From Arenibacter sp. P308M17 (GTDB lineage Bacteria; Bacteroidota; Bacteroidia; Flavobacteriales; Flavobacteriaceae): a stretch of 64,000 nucleotides of DNA. This document shows, piece by piece, positions 44,925-53,499 of the stretch (positions within the stretch are counted from its first letter, which is position 1; every line of letters starts with the position of its first letter). The position numbers and the translations under genes are program-made. The notes below the pieces were generated by a model that saw only the letters and a program-made list of their open reading frames with translations, was not told the origin of the DNA and ran no database searches. The stretch is taken from assembly GCF_003426735.1 (NCBI RefSeq), contig NZ_QVON01000007.1:62001-126000 (forward strand). The letters run 5' to 3'.

Positions 44925-45572
44925 ATGACAGACGAATTGGAACTATTAAAAAGGGATTGGCAAAACAAGGACAAGCAATTGCCCCAGCTCTCCTTTAATG
45001 AAATTTATAAAATGATATGGAAGAAATCCTCTTCTATCGTAAAATGGATCTTCATTATCAGCATCATCGAATTTGCCGTGCCCCACCTTTTGTATCTTTT
45101 ACCTGTAATGTCCAAAAGCATGGCCGTTTGGCGGGGATTGGGTCTTGGCAATTTTCTATTGCTATCCAACATTGTCCATTATTCGGTAGTCCTATTTTTC
45201 ATTTATCAATTTTATAGAAGATACAAGGAAATATCAACCTTGGACAACGCCAAACAATTATTGTCCAACATTCTTAAAACCAGAAAAACGGTGAAGCACT
45301 ATGTAATATTCTGCCTCTCACTGATATTTATCTCCTATCTGGTAATGGCCGTAGGGATTTATTTGAGCGATGACCCAATTGCCGCGATGGGCTACAACTA
45401 TACCACGGAAAATATTGACCCGGAAAAGTTAAAGGCTACCATAATTGTTACGTTAGTTGTGCTTGGGTTCGTAGTTACCCTTTTAATGGGCTGTATTTAT
45501 TTTTTACTTTACGGAATCCTCCTAAAGAAACTTAATAAAAACTATAAGGAACTAAAGGAAATGGATATTTAG
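44925..45572 (+). CDS. Four-TM membrane protein, partner of the ECF sigma factor
   Basis: A 215-residue protein with a cytoplasmic N-terminus (about 38 residues) and four hydrophobic helices near 40-60, 75-95, 124-145 and 170-196. No domain recognised. Tight linkage to the sigma gene suggests a regulator of it, by analogy with multi-pass anti-sigma proteins. Its stop codon overlaps that of the convergent acyltransferase gene (45569-45572). Confidence 0.7.
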   Translation: MTDELELLKRDWQNKDKQLPQLSFNEIYKMIWKKSSSIVKWIFIISIIEFAVPHLLYLLPVMSKSMAVWRGLGLGNFLLLSNIVHYSVVLFFIYQFYRRYKEISTLDNAKQLLSNILKTRKTVKHYVIFCLSLIFISYLVMAVGIYLSDDPIAAMGYNYTTENIDPEKLKATIIVTLVVLGFVVTLLMGCIYFLLYGILLKKLNKNYKELKEMDI

Positions 45573-46372
45573 ACCCTGAATTTCCGTTTTTTGTTTTCCT
45601 CTTCGTAAGCCATTAACTCACTTTTGGGAATAACCTTTAAAAAGGAAGGATGTTGCTCAATGGCGTATTCCAATTTTTCAATGATGGAATCGAAAGATTC
45701 GTTCTCATAATCAATATCCAATGGTTCCTTGATTACCATAGACTGAAGAATTCCTTTCTTTTTAATACGCAATCCTTTTTTGTCGAAAGATCTCCTAAAA
45801 CCGTCAATGACCACAGGGACCACTATCGGTCTATACTTTTTTATTATATGGGAAGTCCCCTTTCTTAAGGGCTTCCATGGCGTTGTGGTTCCTTGGGGAA
45901 AGGTAATTACCCAACCATCCTTTAAGGCAGTTCCTATATTGGAAATATCGCTCATTTTAACCTGTCTATTCACATCCTGACCCTCGGACCTCCAAGTACG
46001 CTCCACACTTATTGAACCGGCATATGCCAAGATTTTTGTCAACAGACTCTTCTTCATGGTTTCCGCCGCCGCAACATAATACATGTTCAGTTTGGGCTGC
46101 CAAATGTATCCCAAATTTTTTATAGAATCTTCCCTACCGCTTAAACTGGCATTGAAGACATGGAACATGGCCACTACATCGGCAAAATAGGTCTGATGGT
46201 TACTTACGAAAAGAACATTTTGTGCAGGCAGTTTTCTAATGATATCCGACCCTTCTATTTCTATGGTATTAAATCCCCTATATCTTTTATGGGTAATAAC
46301 GGCCAGAATGCGAATAAGCCATTTCTTTAAAAACAAATTATGTCCAAACGGATTTTTCTTAAACAGACCCAT
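45569..46372 (-). CDS. Lysophospholipid acyltransferase (PlsC-like), variant motifs
   Basis: A 267-residue 1-acylglycerol-3-phosphate acyltransferase-fold protein. The catalytic box is SNHQTYFADV, with H59 and D65 spaced HX5D rather than the usual HX4D. The substrate motif is FPQGT (158-162) where most members have FPEGT. Both differences are read in frame from clean sequence. It may use another acyl acceptor or be a family-specific variant. A TAATTTTG box at 46390-46397 (minus) is a possible promoter. Confidence 0.75.
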   Translation of the reverse strand: MGLFKKNPFGHNLFLKKWLIRILAVITHKRYRGFNTIEIEGSDIIRKLPAQNVLFVSNHQTYFADVVAMFHVFNASLSGREDSIKNLGYIWQPKLNMYYVAAAETMKKSLLTKILAYAGSISVERTWRSEGQDVNRQVKMSDISNIGTALKDGWVITFPQGTTTPWKPLRKGTSHIIKKYRPIVVPVVIDGFRRSFDKKGLRIKKKGILQSMVIKEPLDIDYENESFDSIIEKLEYAIEQHPSFLKVIPKSELMAYEEENKKRKFRV

Positions 46373-46410
46373 ATTTTTATATTAACGTTCAAAATTACGA
46401 AATAAGTCCC

Positions 46411-47079
46411 TTATAACACTTGTTTAAACAATTCCTTAATTTCGCTCAACATCATTGCCGTTGCCCCCCATACCGTATAACCGTTTAATTTAAAGGCAGG
46501 TACCTCTACATTCCGGGCATAGGAGGTATTTAAAATTTGATGAAATATTTTCCCGTCATCCATAAAATCGTGCAATGGAACCTCCACTATGGCCGCCACT
46601 TCATCCACCTGTCTTATAAATGGTTTCTCCTTTCTATACAGCCCAAGGTATGGTGTAACCTCAAAATTACTAGGAGGTATATAGACTTCACTCATGGATC
46701 GGATTACGGTAATCTGTTCCCTAACGGCCCCCACTTCTTCCTGGGTTTCACGTAAGGCCGTCTCCAACAAATTTTGATCGCTCTTTTCCGCCTTGCCACC
46801 GGGCAATGCAATCTGATTACTGTGAATTCCCTTATACGTATTTCTCAGTATCAGAAGAAGGTGTGTCTGGAAATCCATATTTGGGTAAAAAAGAGCCATT
46901 ACGGCAGCCTGTCTGGGGTTTTGTTTTATAATTTTACCGGATTCCAACTCTTTAATCCTCAACATCGGTGCCATTTTATATTGCGATGCACTCCCTGGAA
47001 GTTCTAGATTTTCTATTTTTGATATTCTGTTGGAAAAATCGTCAAAATGCACAAATCCTATTTTTGTAATTTTCAACAA
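46411..47079 (-). CDS. NUDIX hydrolase, CoA pyrophosphatase-like
   Basis: A 222-residue NUDIX hydrolase. The Nudix box runs from the GGKAEKSD segment to RETQEEVG, with the REXXEE core intact. The upstream ALPGG residues fit the NudL/CoA pyrophosphatase group, which cleaves CoA and its esters. The start is uncertain: the frame opens with TTG at 47079, and the next ATG is about 28 codons in. Confidence 0.82.
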   Translation of the reverse strand: MLKITKIGFVHFDDFSNRISKIENLELPGSASQYKMAPMLRIKELESGKIIKQNPRQAAVMALFYPNMDFQTHLLLILRNTYKGIHSNQIALPGGKAEKSDQNLLETALRETQEEVGAVREQITVIRSMSEVYIPPSNFEVTPYLGLYRKEKPFIRQVDEVAAIVEVPLHDFMDDGKIFHQILNTSYARNVEVPAFKLNGYTVWGATAMMLSEIKELFKQVL

Positions 47080-47130
47080 AATTAATTAAAAAACAACCAA
47101 CCCTTGGGCCATATAAATCATTTAACACAC

Positions 47131-47293
47131 AGAACCCATCCTGACTTTTTTGATTGAAGTGAAAATTAGCTATTTTGAGTTTGATTGAAGGCATTTTTAA
47201 GTTACATAGCAGGGCTACGGAATGAAAAAATGACGAAAAGTAGGCTCAAAAGAGCAATTTTTTAACCAATTGGAAAAAGTCAGGATGGGTTCT
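47131..47293. mobile_element. MITE-like element with perfect 20-bp terminal inverted repeats
   Basis: AGAACCCATCCTGACTTTTT (47131-47150) and its exact reverse complement (47274-47293) bound a 163-bp segment with no ORF. This is the structure of a non-autonomous transposon derivative. No clear target-site duplication was seen. The right end lies 24 bp before the cyclophilin ATG. Confidence 0.7.
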
Positions 47294-47317
47294 AATTTAA
47301 AAAATAACAAAAATTAC

Positions 47318-48037
47318 ATGACACTTAAAGAGATTTCACTTTTCACCCTATTGTTTGTGTTCCTTTTTGGGAGCTGCAAAGATCGGCCGACTACCCAAGA
47401 AAACAAGCCCCCGAAAACCAATATTAAAAAAGATAGCACAATTGCCCAGGCACCTCCAAATGAGGAAAAAAAAGAGGAAGAGGCCTTTGAGCTCACCGAG
47501 GATAATGCCATTGAATTTTTCTTCAATTATAGCAAAACTTTAAAGGAGGACAAGGTAAAACTCACCACCAGCTTAGGGGACATTACGATACAGTTGTTCA
47601 ACGACGTCCCCTATCATAAGGCCAACTTTATATACCTTACCAAAATGGGATATTTTAACAATACCTATTTCCATAGGGTTGTCAAAAACTTTATAATCCA
47701 AGGGGGCAATGCCGATAATGTGGAAACCGCAGAAAAAAGATCCAAAATAGGCCGATACCTTTTGCCCCCGGATACCCGAAAAGGGCACAAACACCATAGA
47801 GGAGTTGTATCCATGCCCAGCAGTGAAATTAACAACCCCCATAAATTGGCATCTCCCTACGAATTCTTTATCGTGGTTACCAAGCCAGGCTCCTATCACT
47901 TGGACGGAGGGTATACCCCATTTGGACAGGTGATAGACGGTATGGATGTCGTGGACAAGATCAACAGCCAACCTGTAGATAGCGGCGATTGGCCTTCCCA
48001 AAATATATATATTCTAAAAGCGGAGGCGATGAAGTAG
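47318..48037 (+). CDS. Cyclophilin-type peptidyl-prolyl isomerase lipoprotein
   Basis: A 239-residue exported PPIase. The lipoprotein signal (FVFLFGSCK, Cys about 20) is followed by a charged linker (about 25-60) and a cyclophilin domain with the active-site segment YFHRVVKNFIIQGGN. The ATG at 47318 starts the signal peptide; the frame extends upstream into the MITE-like element. It probably folds proteins in the periplasm. Its promoter would have to lie in the element or just around it. Confidence 0.88.
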   Translation: MTLKEISLFTLLFVFLFGSCKDRPTTQENKPPKTNIKKDSTIAQAPPNEEKKEEEAFELTEDNAIEFFFNYSKTLKEDKVKLTTSLGDITIQLFNDVPYHKANFIYLTKMGYFNNTYFHRVVKNFIIQGGNADNVETAEKRSKIGRYLLPPDTRKGHKHHRGVVSMPSSEINNPHKLASPYEFFIVVTKPGSYHLDGGYTPFGQVIDGMDVVDKINSQPVDSGDWPSQNIYILKAEAMK

Positions 48038-48126
48038 ACGGTTTACAATAAGCAATGAACAATTAGCAATGATCAATGGGCTTTTCCCTCCAAACATGGA
48101 GCCTCCGGCCCCTTTCAAATTTGGCA

Positions 48127-48239
48127 ACCTTGAACTTTGAACATTCCAACATTCAACTTTAAACCAGACCCCCCTGCCAACTGCAACTGTCTACTGAAAA
48201 CTGTTCAATCACAATACTCAATACTATGTACTCAATACA
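48127..48239 (-). repeat. Composite dispersed repeat, copy 4 (inverted, lacks B)
   Basis: On the minus strand modules C (48239-48200), A (48196-48174) and D (48165-48127) match copy 3 closely, including the ACTGTTCAAT word. Module B is absent. A further CTTGAACTTTGAACTTTG tract follows (48252-48286). Confidence 0.7.
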
Positions 48240-48288
48240 CAATTTAACACACCTTGAACTTTGAACTTTGAACTTTGGACCTTGAACA

Positions 48289-48900
48289 TTACCTGTCATC
48301 GCGGTAAATACTTGGAAGGGATATTTTAAATCTAACGGCAAGTATTCGGATCCCAATAACGATCAATATGGAAGCCACATAGGCATAGGCATCGTCATAG
48401 GGCAGTTTAAGCAAAAGAAAAAAACCAATACCACCCAATATACAAGCAGTAGCATATATTTCCTTCCTAAATATTACCGGTATTTCATTGCACAAAATAT
48501 CCCGTATTACCCCTCCAAAACAAGCGGTTATGGTACCAAGGGCAATACACATTACGGGAGGTAGGCCCGACTCCAACCCATGGGAAATACCGACCATAGT
48601 GTACAGACCTATCCCGATAGTATCAAAAAGGAAGAGGGATTTCCTCAAATATTTCAATTGGTTCCTAAAAATAATGGCAAAGACAACCGTTCCTGCAATA
48701 ACATACACATAGGTGGGTTCCTGCATCCACAAGACCGGAGTGTTTCCAATTAGCATATCCCTTAAAGTACCTCCTCCGGTTGCCGTTACAAAAGCAATGA
48801 TGAAGACGCCAAAAAGATCCAATTTTTTATCCATGGCCACCAAAACCCCGGAAATGGCAAAGGAAATTATTCCCAATATATCAATTATAAAATAGAACAT
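48289..48900 (-). CDS. TRIC-type cation channel family protein
   Basis: A 203-residue membrane protein of the TRIC/UPF0126 family: seven hydrophobic helices arranged as an inverted repeat, each half with a Gly-rich segment (GGGTLRDMLIG and GGVIRDILCN). Homologues form trimeric monovalent-cation channels. Its ATG is 3 bp after the stop of the RDD gene, so the two are co-transcribed. Confidence 0.9.
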   Translation of the reverse strand: MFYFIIDILGIISFAISGVLVAMDKKLDLFGVFIIAFVTATGGGTLRDMLIGNTPVLWMQEPTYVYVIAGTVVFAIIFRNQLKYLRKSLFLFDTIGIGLYTMVGISHGLESGLPPVMCIALGTITACFGGVIRDILCNEIPVIFRKEIYATACILGGIGFFLLLKLPYDDAYAYVASILIVIGIRILAVRFKISLPSIYRDDR

Positions 48901-48903
48901 ACG

Positions 48904-49629
48904 CTATGTTTTTTGGGTGTAAAAATTATAATCTTTTAGTACGGTGTCCAAATATGGAACGTCATAGAGATCCGAATTGGAATGTAAAAGACTTTCCACC
49001 TTATCCCTCAAAGCCTTCATAGTCCTATAATCATGGCTTTTTTTGGCAATATGCAAGGTTTCCTTGATAAGACGAACATCCCTATCGGTCAATATGGTAA
49101 CATTGGTAAACTTAGGGACATAGGTTTCCGCCACCTCTTCCAAAATAGTATGTGAAATTTTAACTGCATTTTTTGTACTAATAACTACGGTGGCAGCGGC
49201 GGCATCCCCCAATCTTTGCTTTTTATCCGTAAATAAAATGGCCAACAATCCTACGGATCCAAAGAAAAGCCAAATATCCACCACACGAAGCATCCACCTA
49301 ACCAATAAATTGGACCAATGTACCGGGGATCCGTCCAATCTTACCACTCTAATTTTCATGAGCATCTTCCCCACCGTTTGCCCATTGAAAAAGCTGTGCA
49401 ATAGTAAGCTATAAAACATGGCCGGAAGAAAAATAAGGCTTACCAATCCTATTTGGGTCCAACTGTCATCGAACACATAACCTATAGCCTGTCCTATCAA
49501 CTGTACCAGCACCGCATAGAGATATAGTATAAATCCGTCTATTAAAAAAGCGACTATCCTTTCCCCTATACCCACAATTTTATAATCCAGGTTTACATTT
49601 TGAGTTGTATTGATTTGAAGTTTGGACAT
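48904..49629 (-). CDS. RDD-family membrane protein
   Basis: A 241-residue protein with an RDD domain: RIVAFLIDGFILYLY, then a second helix pair and the RLGDAAAATVV ending. The C-terminal 80 residues are soluble. I chose the ATG at 49629 (MSKLQINTTQ) because the upstream extension has no family similarity and would run into the divergent SpoIIM gene. RDD genes often accompany the SpoIIM/MoxR/DUF58 cluster found here. Confidence 0.85.
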   Translation of the reverse strand: MSKLQINTTQNVNLDYKIVGIGERIVAFLIDGFILYLYAVLVQLIGQAIGYVFDDSWTQIGLVSLIFLPAMFYSLLLHSFFNGQTVGKMLMKIRVVRLDGSPVHWSNLLVRWMLRVVDIWLFFGSVGLLAILFTDKKQRLGDAAAATVVISTKNAVKISHTILEEVAETYVPKFTNVTILTDRDVRLIKETLHIAKKSHDYRTMKALRDKVESLLHSNSDLYDVPYLDTVLKDYNFYTQKT

Positions 49630-49667
49630 ATTAGTACTATTTTTATTTCTTAAAGGATTATCCCAGT

Positions 49668-50648
49668 ATGCGCGAGGCCGCTTTTGTGAAGCAAAATAAA
49701 GAAAAATGGATAGCATTTGAAAAGGCTATCAGCTATAATGCCCACATTGACCCGGACGAACTCGCCAATGGCTACATTCAACTGACCAACGACCTTGCCT
49801 ACGCGCAGACCTATTACGCAGGAAGCAAGACATTATTGTACTTAAATTCCTTGGCCTCCAGGGCACATCAAAAAATATATAGGAACAAAAAGGAGAACCG
49901 GAACAGGATTGTGGATTTTTGGAAGGTGGAATTTCCACTCTTCTTTAGGCAATATCACAGGAGCTTGGGCATCGCCTTTCTCATTTTTATGACCGCCTCT
50001 GTTATGGGCTGTATTTCCGTAATTAACGATGATACCTTTGTGAGGTTGATTTTAGGGGATGCCTATGTTAATGAGACCCTCAACAATATTGCCAATGGAG
50101 ACCCTACGGCCATATACAAGGGAGGTAGTGAAATCGGCTCTTTTTTGGGAATTACCATAAACAATATCAAAGTGGCCTTTATGGCCTTTTCCTTTGGCGT
50201 AATTACGAGTATCGGCACTGCCTATATCCTATTCAATAATGGTGTAATGTTAGGTGCCTTCATTACTTTTTTTTACACTCAGGATGTCTTTTATCAGGCC
50301 AACAAGCAGATTTGGCTGCACGGCACCATAGAAATTTCGGTCATTATCATTGCCGGTTGCGCCGGACTGATCATGGGAAATAGTATCCTATTTCCCAAAA
50401 CCTATTCCAGAAGGGTCTCCTTTATAAAAGGGGCCAAGGACGGATTAAAAGTAGTAATGAGCACGATTCCCTTTTTTATTATTGCCGGTTTTATAGAAGG
50501 GTTTATTACCCGTTATTCCAATATGCCCCCATGGTCGGCCTTGTTAATTATAGGTTGTTCCTTATTGCTCATCCTTTATTATTACGTTATTTATCCCATT
50601 TTGTTAAATCGATCGTATGCAAGTCAAAAATCAGAAAAAATTCATTGA
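49668..50648 (+). CDS. SpoIIM/DUF95-family membrane protein
   Basis: A 326-residue protein with a soluble N-terminus (about 100 residues) and about five hydrophobic helices, matching the SpoIIM/DUF95 family. Only 38 bp separate its ATG from the divergent RDD start, so the two promoters overlap the coding ends. A near-consensus TTTG/TATTTTTA pair at 49614-49645 could serve it. It opens the operon that ends with MoxR and DUF58. Confidence 0.87.
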   Translation: MREAAFVKQNKEKWIAFEKAISYNAHIDPDELANGYIQLTNDLAYAQTYYAGSKTLLYLNSLASRAHQKIYRNKKENRNRIVDFWKVEFPLFFRQYHRSLGIAFLIFMTASVMGCISVINDDTFVRLILGDAYVNETLNNIANGDPTAIYKGGSEIGSFLGITINNIKVAFMAFSFGVITSIGTAYILFNNGVMLGAFITFFYTQDVFYQANKQIWLHGTIEISVIIIAGCAGLIMGNSILFPKTYSRRVSFIKGAKDGLKVVMSTIPFFIIAGFIEGFITRYSNMPPWSALLIIGCSLLLILYYYVIYPILLNRSYASQKSEKIH

Positions 50649-51567
50649 ACTAAGGGTCAATAGGGACTTTGGGGACATCATAAGTGTTTACTTCGAATTC
50701 TTTAAACAAAACCTTAAAAAATTTACCAATGTATTTCTAAGCTACAATGGTATTTTTCTAATAGGACTGTTGGTCGTTAGCTATTTACTGGTATCCGGAG
50801 CAATAGGCCTTATTACCAATAACCAAAACACGGTCCTGGATGCAGTTGGTTCCGGCAGTGAGGCCTATTTAATGTATTTTATATTTGGGGGCATTTTATT
50901 CTTTATAATTTTTCTTATGGTAGCGGTCCTAAATTACAGCCTTAGTACTTCCTATATGATAAAGTACGAAGAACGCAAAGGCCAGGATTTTGATAAGTCC
51001 GATGTTTGGGAAGAAATAAAAAACAATTTGGGGAGCATCGTTGTTTTTATTTTAATATTGATATTGCTCTTTTTTGGACTTATGGTCGCGGCCATAGTCC
51101 TGACCTTTATACCGCTGGCCGGAATGCTTGCCCAATATGTAATTCAATACTTCTTAATGGCATGGGTAGGGGTGTCCTTTTTTGTTATGCTGAAAGAGAA
51201 AAGAAGTGTTACGGATGCCCTTGGGGAAGGTTGGAACCTGGTGACCAAAAATTTTTGGAGGTCCGTGGGGGTGAATTTCATCCTAGGTTTCCTGATCGGG
51301 CTTTTATTCATGGTGGTCATTATGATTCCAGGGATTCTTATCGGGATCTACACTTTTCACGTAGTTCAAAATGATGTTGATCTAGGAGCTTCCTTGGTAC
51401 CTACCATCATTTACACTTTGGGCACATGCCTATTGCTGATAATAGCGGTCTACTCACAATGTTTATCACAATTTGTAAATGGACTATTGTACTTTTCCCT
51501 GCACGAAAAAACATACAACTTAAATTCAAGAAGCAAAATAGACCAAATAGGATTGCAAGACCAGTGA
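50617..51567 (+). CDS. Polytopic membrane protein of the MoxR operon
   Basis: A 316-residue protein with about six hydrophobic helices. No domain is recognised with confidence; a resemblance to glycerophosphodiesterase membrane domains is possible. It overlaps spoIIM by 32 bp and the next gene by 4 bp, so it belongs to the same transcript. Function unknown. Confidence 0.72.
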   Translation: MQVKNQKKFIELRVNRDFGDIISVYFEFFKQNLKKFTNVFLSYNGIFLIGLLVVSYLLVSGAIGLITNNQNTVLDAVGSGSEAYLMYFIFGGILFFIIFLMVAVLNYSLSTSYMIKYEERKGQDFDKSDVWEEIKNNLGSIVVFILILILLFFGLMVAAIVLTFIPLAGMLAQYVIQYFLMAWVGVSFFVMLKEKRSVTDALGEGWNLVTKNFWRSVGVNFILGFLIGLLFMVVIMIPGILIGIYTFHVVQNDVDLGASLVPTIIYTLGTCLLLIIAVYSQCLSQFVNGLLYFSLHEKTYNLNSRSKIDQIGLQDQ

Positions 51568-52292
51568 TTAAATTAACTGCCACCATTTACTGTATTTTTA
51601 TACTATTCCCAGGTCTGGCCCAAAGGAAAAAGGATTCCCTTACCCTAACCCAGGACACCAACGACAAATTGGTTTTACGGGCATTGGATGAAAATCTGAC
51701 ACAAAAATATGCGGGAAAAGAATTTAACTACGACATCAAGGACGGGGAGTCACAAAATTTACTGGCACGTTTTCTCAATTGGATGATGAACGGACTCAAA
51801 AATGTATTTGGCATCGACATCCCCCATGGGGTTACCCAATTATTGGAATACCTTATCTATGGGCTCATGGGAGTTTTGGCCATCTACTTGCTTATACGGT
51901 TCCTGACCGGGGAAAATGCTTCCGCCATATTCAGGAAAAAAGAAGCTGCCATTGTACATCCAAATTGGGCAGAGGAACACATAGAAAGACTGGACCTGGA
52001 TGCTTTGATAAGTGATGCCATACAACAAAAGAATTATAGATTGGCCATACGCTACCAATATTTAAAGGCATTAAAAACACTGTCCCAACACCAGATCATA
52101 CAATGGCATTACGAAAAAACGAACAAGGACTACGAAAACGAAATAAAAGTCCCAAAAATAAGGCTCCTCTTTAAGGATGTTTCTTACTTATACGACCATA
52201 TTTGGTACGGGGAACAGGAAATAGACGATCAAAAATACCGGGCCGCCCAGCTCATGTTTGCCACCCTAAACAATTTAAGTGCCCATGGATAA
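51564..52292 (+). CDS. DUF4129-domain exported/membrane protein
   Basis: A 242-residue protein from the GTG at 51564, which overlaps the preceding stop (GTGA). It has an N-terminal signal (IYCIFILFPGLAQ), one hydrophobic helix near 105-125 (YLIYGLMGVLAIYLLI) and a DUF4129 region with QQKNYRLAIRYQYLKAL and the WHYEKTNKDYENEI segment. DUF4129 proteins occur with MoxR and DUF58 genes across bacteria. Role unknown. Confidence 0.82.
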   Translation: MIKLTATIYCIFILFPGLAQRKKDSLTLTQDTNDKLVLRALDENLTQKYAGKEFNYDIKDGESQNLLARFLNWMMNGLKNVFGIDIPHGVTQLLEYLIYGLMGVLAIYLLIRFLTGENASAIFRKKEAAIVHPNWAEEHIERLDLDALISDAIQQKNYRLAIRYQYLKALKTLSQHQIIQWHYEKTNKDYENEIKVPKIRLLFKDVSYLYDHIWYGEQEIDDQKYRAAQLMFATLNNLSAHG

Positions 52293-53496
52293 GCGTTCCA
52301 AAATAATCCTTGGGTTGTTCCTTGCCGTACTCATTGGTATTATACTAACCGAGATTGTACGCCCCAAGCCCTTGAACTGGAAGCCATCCTATACTTCCTC
52401 GGACAAAATTCCTTTTGGGTGCTATGTACTGTTCCATGAACTCCCCGATCTTTTTCCGGGGCAAAAAATACATGCTTCCAATGAAAGTTTGTACAACATC
52501 CTAACACAAAGGGATACCAATAGGACCTCCAGCTATGTATTGATCAATGATGTTCTGGATCTGGATAAACAGGAGGCCCATAAATTGCTTCAGTACGTAC
52601 ACGATGGCAATGATTCCTTTATAGCCGCATCCAACTTTGGGACCTATCTTGAGGACACCCTCAATCTGGAAATAAAAACCCAATATTCCATAACAGAAGA
52701 TTCGGTACTGGTACATCTTACCAACAATTCATTTTCCAAACAAAATTATCCCTTAAACCGGGGAGTCTACAATACCCATTTTTCTTCAGTAGACACATTG
52801 AACGCAACAGTTTTAGGGTATATCGCCTTTAATTCGGATCAGGGCGCTTTTCCAACGGGACCCGATAAGAAAACCAAAGGTGTCAATTTTGTCAAGGTAA
52901 AATTCGGAAAGGGCAATTTTTACCTGAATACCACCCCACAAGCGTTTACCAACTACTATTTGTTAAGGGGCAATAAGGACTATGTGGCAAATACCCTTTC
53001 CTATCTCAAGGATATGGATGTCTATTGGGACAATTATAAAAAATCCGGGCGGATCGTAATAAACTCGCCCATGCGATTCATACTCAATCAAGTCTCCTTA
53101 AAGTGGGCCTATTACCTGGGTGTTGGCGGCCTATTGATCTTTATAATATTCAAGGCCAAAAGGGAGCAACGGATCATTCCTGTAATTGCCCCTTTGGAGA
53201 ATTCATCCATAGAATTTGCCAAAACCGTAGGGGCGCTGTATTATGGGCACAGGGACTTTACAGATCTGATCTTTAAAAAAATAAATTTTTTCCTGGAACA
53301 GATGAGAAGTAATTACCATCTTAATACCGAAGTAATCAACGAAAAAACCGCTATGGATCTAGCGGCCAGATCGGGCAATCCACTGTTGGGAACGAAGGAT
53401 CTTCTGGATTATATAGTGTACCTTAAAAATAAAAAGCAGCACAGTGAACAGGATGTGCTACAACTGAACAGAAAATTAAATCAATTTAAAAAATAG
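52285..53496 (+). CDS. DUF4350-domain protein
   Basis: A 403-residue protein with an N-terminal membrane helix (IILGLFLAVLIGIILTEIV), a large extracytoplasmic DUF4350 domain and a second helix near 270-290 (YLGVGGLLIFIIF). The C-terminus is cytoplasmic and helical. The ATG at 52285 overlaps the DUF4129 stop by 8 bp; a GTG two codons upstream is an alternative. It is part of the MoxR/DUF58 operon. Confidence 0.8.
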   Translation: MDKRSKIILGLFLAVLIGIILTEIVRPKPLNWKPSYTSSDKIPFGCYVLFHELPDLFPGQKIHASNESLYNILTQRDTNRTSSYVLINDVLDLDKQEAHKLLQYVHDGNDSFIAASNFGTYLEDTLNLEIKTQYSITEDSVLVHLTNNSFSKQNYPLNRGVYNTHFSSVDTLNATVLGYIAFNSDQGAFPTGPDKKTKGVNFVKVKFGKGNFYLNTTPQAFTNYYLLRGNKDYVANTLSYLKDMDVYWDNYKKSGRIVINSPMRFILNQVSLKWAYYLGVGGLLIFIIFKAKREQRIIPVIAPLENSSIEFAKTVGALYYGHRDFTDLIFKKINFFLEQMRSNYHLNTEVINEKTAMDLAARSGNPLLGTKDLLDYIVYLKNKKQHSEQDVLQLNRKLNQFKK

Positions 53497-53499
53497 CGT

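Noticed and set aside
47077..47084. TAATTTTG box as promoter of the NUDIX gene
   Set aside because: The box overlaps the proposed start codon, so transcription would begin inside the gene.
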